Translations under genes and position numbers: made by a program | Source: CAYZXK01 sp964482395 | GTDB lineage: Bacteria > Planctomycetota > Phycisphaerae > UBA1845 > Fen-1342 | NCBI GenBank assembly: GCA_964482395.1 | Contig: CAYZXK010000221.1 | Location: 1 to 17,269, forward strand | Reading direction: 5' to 3' | Length of the DNA: 17,269 nt | In this document: positions 13,666 through 17,269 of the stretch, piece by piece | Layout of the letters: each line of letters begins with the position of its first letter | Numbering within the stretch: position 1 is the stretch's first letter | The notes under the pieces: model-generated | The model's input: only the letters and a program-made list of their open reading frames with translations | The model's database searches: none | What the model was told of the DNA's origin: nothing

Positions 13666-15837
13666 CGATCGGGCCAATCGCTCGATGCTGGCGCGCCATG
13701 AATTCATGATTTGCTGCATGATTGCCGTATAGGTGAAGTTCCGCAGCACGACCGCCCGCAACTCGCCCAGCACTTCTACCCGTTGATCCGTATTGGAGAG
13801 GTATTTTTCCGCCAGGTCCGAGAACTCGGTTGGCGAGCCGAACACCACCCGTTCCAAACCCGGAAAGACGGCCGCATTGCTGGTCGCGAGCCGACCGCTA
13901 GGACGCTCGGCCAGGAAGGCTTCGACCGATCGGCCGGCAAAGTCGGCCGGACAGTATCGCGTCAGGGGCAGGCAACCGCTGGCGAGGGCTTCGAAGGCCC
14001 GCTGGTGCAGGTACCCCTCGGGCATCAGTTGCAAAGTCAGCGCCGAGCCGCGATATGCCTGCCGGAGTGGCTCACCGTGCTCGACCGGACCGGCCGCGAA
14101 CTGCCCCAGCGCGGGGTGCTTTTCCCAGCCGCGGCCATAAATGCGAAGCCGGCGGCGGTGACGCCGGGCCCAGGCCGCGGCCCACTCCAGCGTCTGGTGC
14201 CGTCGCCCGCGGTCATAGGCTTGGTAGGCGAACTCGGTCAACCTGATTCCCCCGTCGCCAGAGATGGAGCGGATCAGCTCACCGGTGGCAATCTCCGGGC
14301 CGGCAGCCTGCTGTTCGTTCAGCACCCGGCAAACGCGGCGATAGACCTCTTCCAGGTGCGGGTGGAGCGCGATCGGGTACCTGGACCGAGCGTTCTGATA
14401 AACCGCCTCCAGCGGCTCGCTCCCGTGCCCCACGTAGCACAAGTCCGCTCCGTAGCGGGCCGCTGACTCCGCGTCGAGCGGGCCGTCGTGAAAAATCCGG
14501 GTCGAGACCGGCACCACGACGCTGAGGAAACGATCCGCGGGATAGCCAAACTCAGTTATGCACCGCTCGCGGCAGTAACCGCATACCAGATCGAACGGCC
14601 CGACCGCCTCTCCGGCCCCGCGACACAACAACTCGGGTAACTGGTCTTGAATCCAGCACAGGAACGGCAGGTTTCGCGGCAGAAAGGGCATCTCATGTCG
14701 CCCATGGTCGATCGAGATCACCACCAGCGGATCCAATTCGAGCACCGCCCGGCAGATGTCGCTCCGGCGCAACTGCTCGTGATCGCTGGCCTCCAGCAGC
14801 AGATGGGTCGCGTAGCCCTGTTCCTCCAACGCGGCTAAAGCGTCGCGAGCCGAGTATTGCAGCATGGTCGTATATCGCGAGCTGATGGCGAAGACGGGGC
14901 CCGGCGGCCGGAACCGCGCCGCCCAGTACGCCGCGTTGCGATCCCGGTAACGTTCCTCCAGTTCATCCTGAAGGTGGCGGAACTCGGCGCGCTCCCGGGC
15001 GGCCAGGCGTTGAGTGGCAGCCCGCAACTCCTCGGCGACCGAAAGCTGCGGGCAGTAATTCACCAGCCGGGTTGGAGCAAGCAGGCCGCGCTTGCGTTCC
15101 AACAGCCGGATGCATTGATCGGCCACATCCGGTCCGACGAGCACGTAAACCCGTTCGTCCCCCAGCCACGCCGAGTGATCCTCACAGTGCAGCCAGGCCG
15201 CGAAGCAGGCCGGGTCGGGCTCCAGCAAGTACAGCGGGTGGCTGTACCACAATGCCACGTGGCACGTGTCCTGGTGGATGCGCTCCAGCATGGTTCCGAC
15301 ACGGGCTCCGATCACCGCTGTCGGTCCGAGCCGCCCGCGCGGCGGCGAGCGCGGCTGTGGCTCGGCCTCGCCGCCGCCCAGGTCCGCCAGCCACACCCGC
15401 AACCCACCCGGGTCGCGCCGCGAGAGGAAGTAGCTTCCCTGGACGGATCGGTATAGCTGCAAGGACGCGACTGCGGCCTGCAATCGCGGCCCGGCACCCT
15501 GCCACTGCGGCCGGCCGCGCGCCAACGCCGCCAGGTTGTTGCGGAAAGTCTGCTCGCATTCCGACCATGGAATCCGCCCATTGGGCAGCGCGGCGCAAGA
15601 CGCCCGGAGCGTCGTCCGCTCGGCGGCGCTCAGCCCCAGATCGCGTCGGTTCTGAAGCAATTCCAGCGCCGGACCGCCCAGCCCCAGCTCGCACAAACAC
15701 CGCAGGGTCAGCCGCGCCAGCTCCGGCGCCTCTGCCGTCTCCGCCAGCGCCGCGTGGGAACGCCGGATGAACTCGTACTTGCGCGGCGACTGGTACAGCC
15801 GGCATAGCTCGCTCAGCGTTTCTTGCGAGGTTGGCAT
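13657..15837 (-). CDS. Large CgeB-like glycosyltransferase with extra N-terminal domain
   Basis: A 726-residue protein, probably cytoplasmic. Residues 1-110 are helical with an Ala/Leu-rich pattern. Residues about 172-265 have IGARVGTMLERI, LYLLEPDPACFAAWL and RVYVLVGPD, resembling the small domain before catalytic parts in motility-associated glycosyltransferases. A charged helix near 268-305 may be coiled coil. From about 313 a GT-B fold begins: PVFAISSRYTTMLQYS, ICWIQDQ-type block, FDLVCGYC, DLCYVGHGSEP, and near the end LTLQLMPEGYLHQRAFEALASG, which is the conserved core of CgeB-type and glyco_trans_1_2 proteins. No clean EX7E site is seen, as in that family. The ATG at 15835-15837 lacks a strong ribosome site. 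It converges on the sulfotransferase. Donor and product are unknown. Confidence 0.8.
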   Translation of the reverse strand: MPTSQETLSELCRLYQSPRKYEFIRRSHAALAETAEAPELARLTLRCLCELGLGGPALELLQNRRDLGLSAAERTTLRASCAALPNGRIPWSECEQTFRNNLAALARGRPQWQGAGPRLQAAVASLQLYRSVQGSYFLSRRDPGGLRVWLADLGGGEAEPQPRSPPRGRLGPTAVIGARVGTMLERIHQDTCHVALWYSHPLYLLEPDPACFAAWLHCEDHSAWLGDERVYVLVGPDVADQCIRLLERKRGLLAPTRLVNYCPQLSVAEELRAATQRLAARERAEFRHLQDELEERYRDRNAAYWAARFRPPGPVFAISSRYTTMLQYSARDALAALEEQGYATHLLLEASDHEQLRRSDICRAVLELDPLVVISIDHGRHEMPFLPRNLPFLCWIQDQLPELLCRGAGEAVGPFDLVCGYCRERCITEFGYPADRFLSVVVPVSTRIFHDGPLDAESAARYGADLCYVGHGSEPLEAVYQNARSRYPIALHPHLEEVYRRVCRVLNEQQAAGPEIATGELIRSISGDGGIRLTEFAYQAYDRGRRHQTLEWAAAWARRHRRRLRIYGRGWEKHPALGQFAAGPVEHGEPLRQAYRGSALTLQLMPEGYLHQRAFEALASGCLPLTRYCPADFAGRSVEAFLAERPSGRLATSNAAVFPGLERVVFGSPTEFSDLAEKYLSNTDQRVEVLGELRAVVLRNFTYTAIMQQIMNSWRASIERLARSSG

Positions 15838-15965
15838 GGTGACCGCCGGAAGAAGTTATCGGGAGCGGGGCTGCTGCCGATTGAGCGTGCCCCCGAACGG
15901 GGGCAGGGAAAGCACAGTTATTCGATGGCCCGCCGTTTGCTGCGTGCGATCGGCCGGGCAGCATA

Positions 15966-16039
15966 TGGGCGTTACAGGACTCGAACCTGTGACCTCATCC
16001 GTGTGAAGGATGCGCTCTAGCCAACTGAGCTAAACGCCC
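15966..16039 (-). tRNA. tRNA-Val (anticodon CAC)
   Basis: Read on the minus strand, the acceptor arms GGGCGTT/AACGCCC, D stem GCTC/GAGC, anticodon stem CATCC/GGATG and T stem ACAGG/CCTGT with loop TTCGAGT all pair perfectly. The anticodon loop TTCACAC gives CAC, decoding GUG (valine). The discriminator is A and CCA is not encoded. The 5' ten bases overlap the end of the CPBP gene, whose TAG stop is formed by tRNA bases 8-10. Confidence 0.97.
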
Positions 16040-17031
16040 GGATTGACCGAGTCGGCAGCGATTTCAGGTGCATTCTCCGCTGTGGCCGCAGTCAGGTCAA
16101 GTCCAGGCGGCCGGGCGACTGGTGCCGGCCGGCGGACCAGTGTCACCAAACCTGCCACCAGTCCGACGATCCCCGCCCCGGCAAACAGCAGCAAGGAGAC
16201 CGCGGCGGCCCACTCCGGCACACCGCCCTTATCCATCGGTAGGCCCAAAAGGGTCGTTGTCGTGTTTGCTGCCGCGTGGCAGATAATGCACGGCCAGATC
16301 GATCCGGTTCGCCAGGCAATCACTCCCAGCCACACGCCCATCGGGAAGGCGAATGCCATCCAGGACGGGTCGAAATGGACGACCGCGAACAACAGGCTGG
16401 TGACCAGAATGGCCGCCAGCGGCGGCCAGCGTCGCAGCAGCCGACGTTGCATATACCCGCGGAAGAATACTTCTTCGACCAACCCCGGAACCAGACCGAC
16501 CAGCAGCATGAACAGTGGGCCACTGACCCACCCCAGCTCGGAACGCATTTTGGCCATGTCCAAGGAGGAGCCCAAGTAGTCGTCAATGATCCCGGATGGG
16601 ATCGTCCCCAGCACCGCTACTGCCAGGCTTCCGAGGGCCAAAGCTGCATAACGCGACCAGGTCAGGGGTGTGCCAACCAGGCCCAATTCCGCGCGAGCCT
16701 GACCGCGCAGCTCCACGGCGGCCACGAGCACCACGAGGGCAAACGATGCTTGGGACAGGAAGCACGTGAGCAAAAACCCGGCGGGTGAGTCCAACAAACG
16801 AGACACCTCTTCCGGATCAACGGGCTGACCGCTCAGCGCACTCCGGAAACCGGCTACAAACCCGAGCCCGAACCCCACCATGGTCTGCAAGGCAAACGTC
16901 AGCAGCAAAGCTGCAATGAAGGCCACAAACACCGGCCAAATCCGCAGCCGGGGTTCGGCTGGTCTGGACTGATCAACAGGCCCCCCAAGCCCGGTCGGCC
17001 CCGCGGTGCCGCAGTTCGATAGCTCGTCCAC
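16030..17031 (-). CDS. CPBP-family intramembrane metalloprotease
   Basis: A 333-residue multi-pass membrane protein of the CPBP (Abi, Rce1-like) family, glutamate-dependent or metal-dependent proteases inside the membrane. Motif 1 is VEEVFFRGYMQRRL with Glu186, Glu187 and Arg191; motif 2 is FAVVHFDP with His219; motif 3 is CHAAANT with His252 and Asn256. About eight hydrophobic segments are visible, with a soluble N-terminus and tail. I chose GTG 17029-17031 (GAAGGG 9 nt upstream). An ATG at 17194-17196 is open in the same frame but has no ribosome site and would add 55 residues that look non-coding and overlap promoter-like repeats. The final Gly-Val codons and the TAG stop lie in the tRNA-Val sequence, so the transcripts probably share processing. 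Substrate unknown; members often act in stress or peptide maturation. Confidence 0.85.
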   Translation of the reverse strand: MDELSNCGTAGPTGLGGPVDQSRPAEPRLRIWPVFVAFIAALLLTFALQTMVGFGLGFVAGFRSALSGQPVDPEEVSRLLDSPAGFLLTCFLSQASFALVVLVAAVELRGQARAELGLVGTPLTWSRYAALALGSLAVAVLGTIPSGIIDDYLGSSLDMAKMRSELGWVSGPLFMLLVGLVPGLVEEVFFRGYMQRRLLRRWPPLAAILVTSLLFAVVHFDPSWMAFAFPMGVWLGVIAWRTGSIWPCIICHAAANTTTTLLGLPMDKGGVPEWAAAVSLLLFAGAGIVGLVAGLVTLVRRPAPVARPPGLDLTAATAENAPEIAADSVNPGV

Positions 17032-17040
17032 GCTCTGGTA

Positions 17041-17046
17041 CCCTTC
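17041..17046 (-). promoter_or_regulatory. Possible ribosome site for the GTG start of the CPBP gene
   Basis: On the minus strand GAAGGG lies 9 nt before the GTG at 17031. It supports this start over the ATG at 17196, but the spacing is long and the match only moderate. Confidence 0.3.
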
Positions 17047-17133
17047 TTCAGCCCTGACAGGATCAGAGGCACACTCCGGCAAACATTCTACACAAGGATT
17101 CCCAGCGCGGGAAAGGGGCAAGGCCGAACGGGT

Positions 17134-17187
17134 GGCGTATCCTTTCGTGTGTAATCTCGTTGCCGAGGCGTAGGAAGGGCGTATCCT
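17134..17187. repeat. 10-bp direct repeat, 44 bp apart
   Basis: GGCGTATCCT occurs exactly at 17134-17143 and again at 17178-17187. The second copy includes the -10-like TATCCT of the rightmost gene's candidate promoter. The spacing of 44 bp is about four helical turns, as for a binding-site pair. It could also be chance. Confidence 0.4.
17160..17187 (+). promoter_or_regulatory. Candidate promoter of the right-edge gene
   Basis: TTGCCG (17160-17165) and TATCCT (17182-17187) are 16 bp apart, each matching four of six consensus bases. Transcription would start near 17194, about 33 nt before the ATG. Confidence 0.35.
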
Positions 17188-17226
17188 CTGGCCCATATTG
17201 AATTAACAGACAAGGAGGACACGCCC

Positions 17227-17269
17227 ATGAGGATCGTAGCGGCGGATTTGGAGCGGACGCCAGTTACCA
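17227..17269 (+). CDS. 5' end of an unidentified gene (partial)
   Basis: ATG 17227 follows AAGGAGG (17212-17218) by 8 nt and starts MRIVAADLERTPVT before the window ends. The opening has the look of a beta strand starting a Rossmann-like fold, but 14 residues do not allow a family call. It is divergent from the CPBP gene. Confidence 0.6.
   Translation, partial: MRIVAADLERTPVT

Noticed and set aside
17032..17196. N-terminal extension of the CPBP protein to the ATG at 17196
   Set aside because: No ribosome site, no recognisable sequence, and the DNA holds a direct repeat and a promoter-like element of the divergent gene.

Overview
The window looks like a chromosomal segment of a GC-rich planctomycete, possibly Phycisphaerae-like. 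Two secreted proteins end in PEP-CTERM (exosortase) sorting tails. One membrane protein starts with a CPEC-type zinc ribbon followed by YDLRG, and another has the C-terminal pseudopilin-like 'RLYQYDCGRRPSTLAELVP' type block; both styles are common in planctomycete hypothetical proteins. The class-level assignment is inference. I saw no phage gene, transposase, CRISPR array, rRNA or toxin-antitoxin pair.

Layout. 1-2496: the tail of an unknown gene, a zinc-ribbon multi-pass membrane protein (+), and a single-pass membrane protein (-) whose 3' end overlaps it by 63 bp. 2927-4381: a secreted alkaline phosphatase with a PEP-CTERM tail, read from a TTG start. 4491-6935: cydAB, a cytochrome bd-type quinol oxidase with no cydX or cydCD nearby. 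7000-8493 (-): a POT-family proton-coupled peptide transporter. 8954-9628: a second PEP-CTERM protein behind the clearest sigma70-like promoter in the window and a hairpin-rich leader, followed by a perfect 34-bp GC-only palindrome.

9852-15837 is a polysaccharide or glycoconjugate cluster arranged as two convergent pairs. The first pair is a GT2 glycosyltransferase (+) facing a GT4 glycosyltransferase fused to a C-terminal Rossmann-like domain (-). The second pair is a PAPS-type sulfotransferase (+) facing a large CgeB-like glycosyltransferase (-). Stop codons in the two pairs lie 2 bp apart or overlap by 9 bp. A plausible shared job is building and sulfating a surface glycan; this is inference from families and proximity.

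15966-17269: tRNA-Val(CAC) on the minus strand, overlapped by 10 nt by the 3' end of a CPBP-family membrane protease gene, whose stop codon lies inside the tRNA. The start of a divergent gene runs off the right edge.

Most of the window is ordinary accessory and housekeeping content. The least explained items are the 34-bp palindrome, the structured leader of the PEP-CTERM gene, the CPBP/tRNA overlap, the 27-codon ORF interlocked with the sulfotransferase start, and the composition of the glycan cluster.
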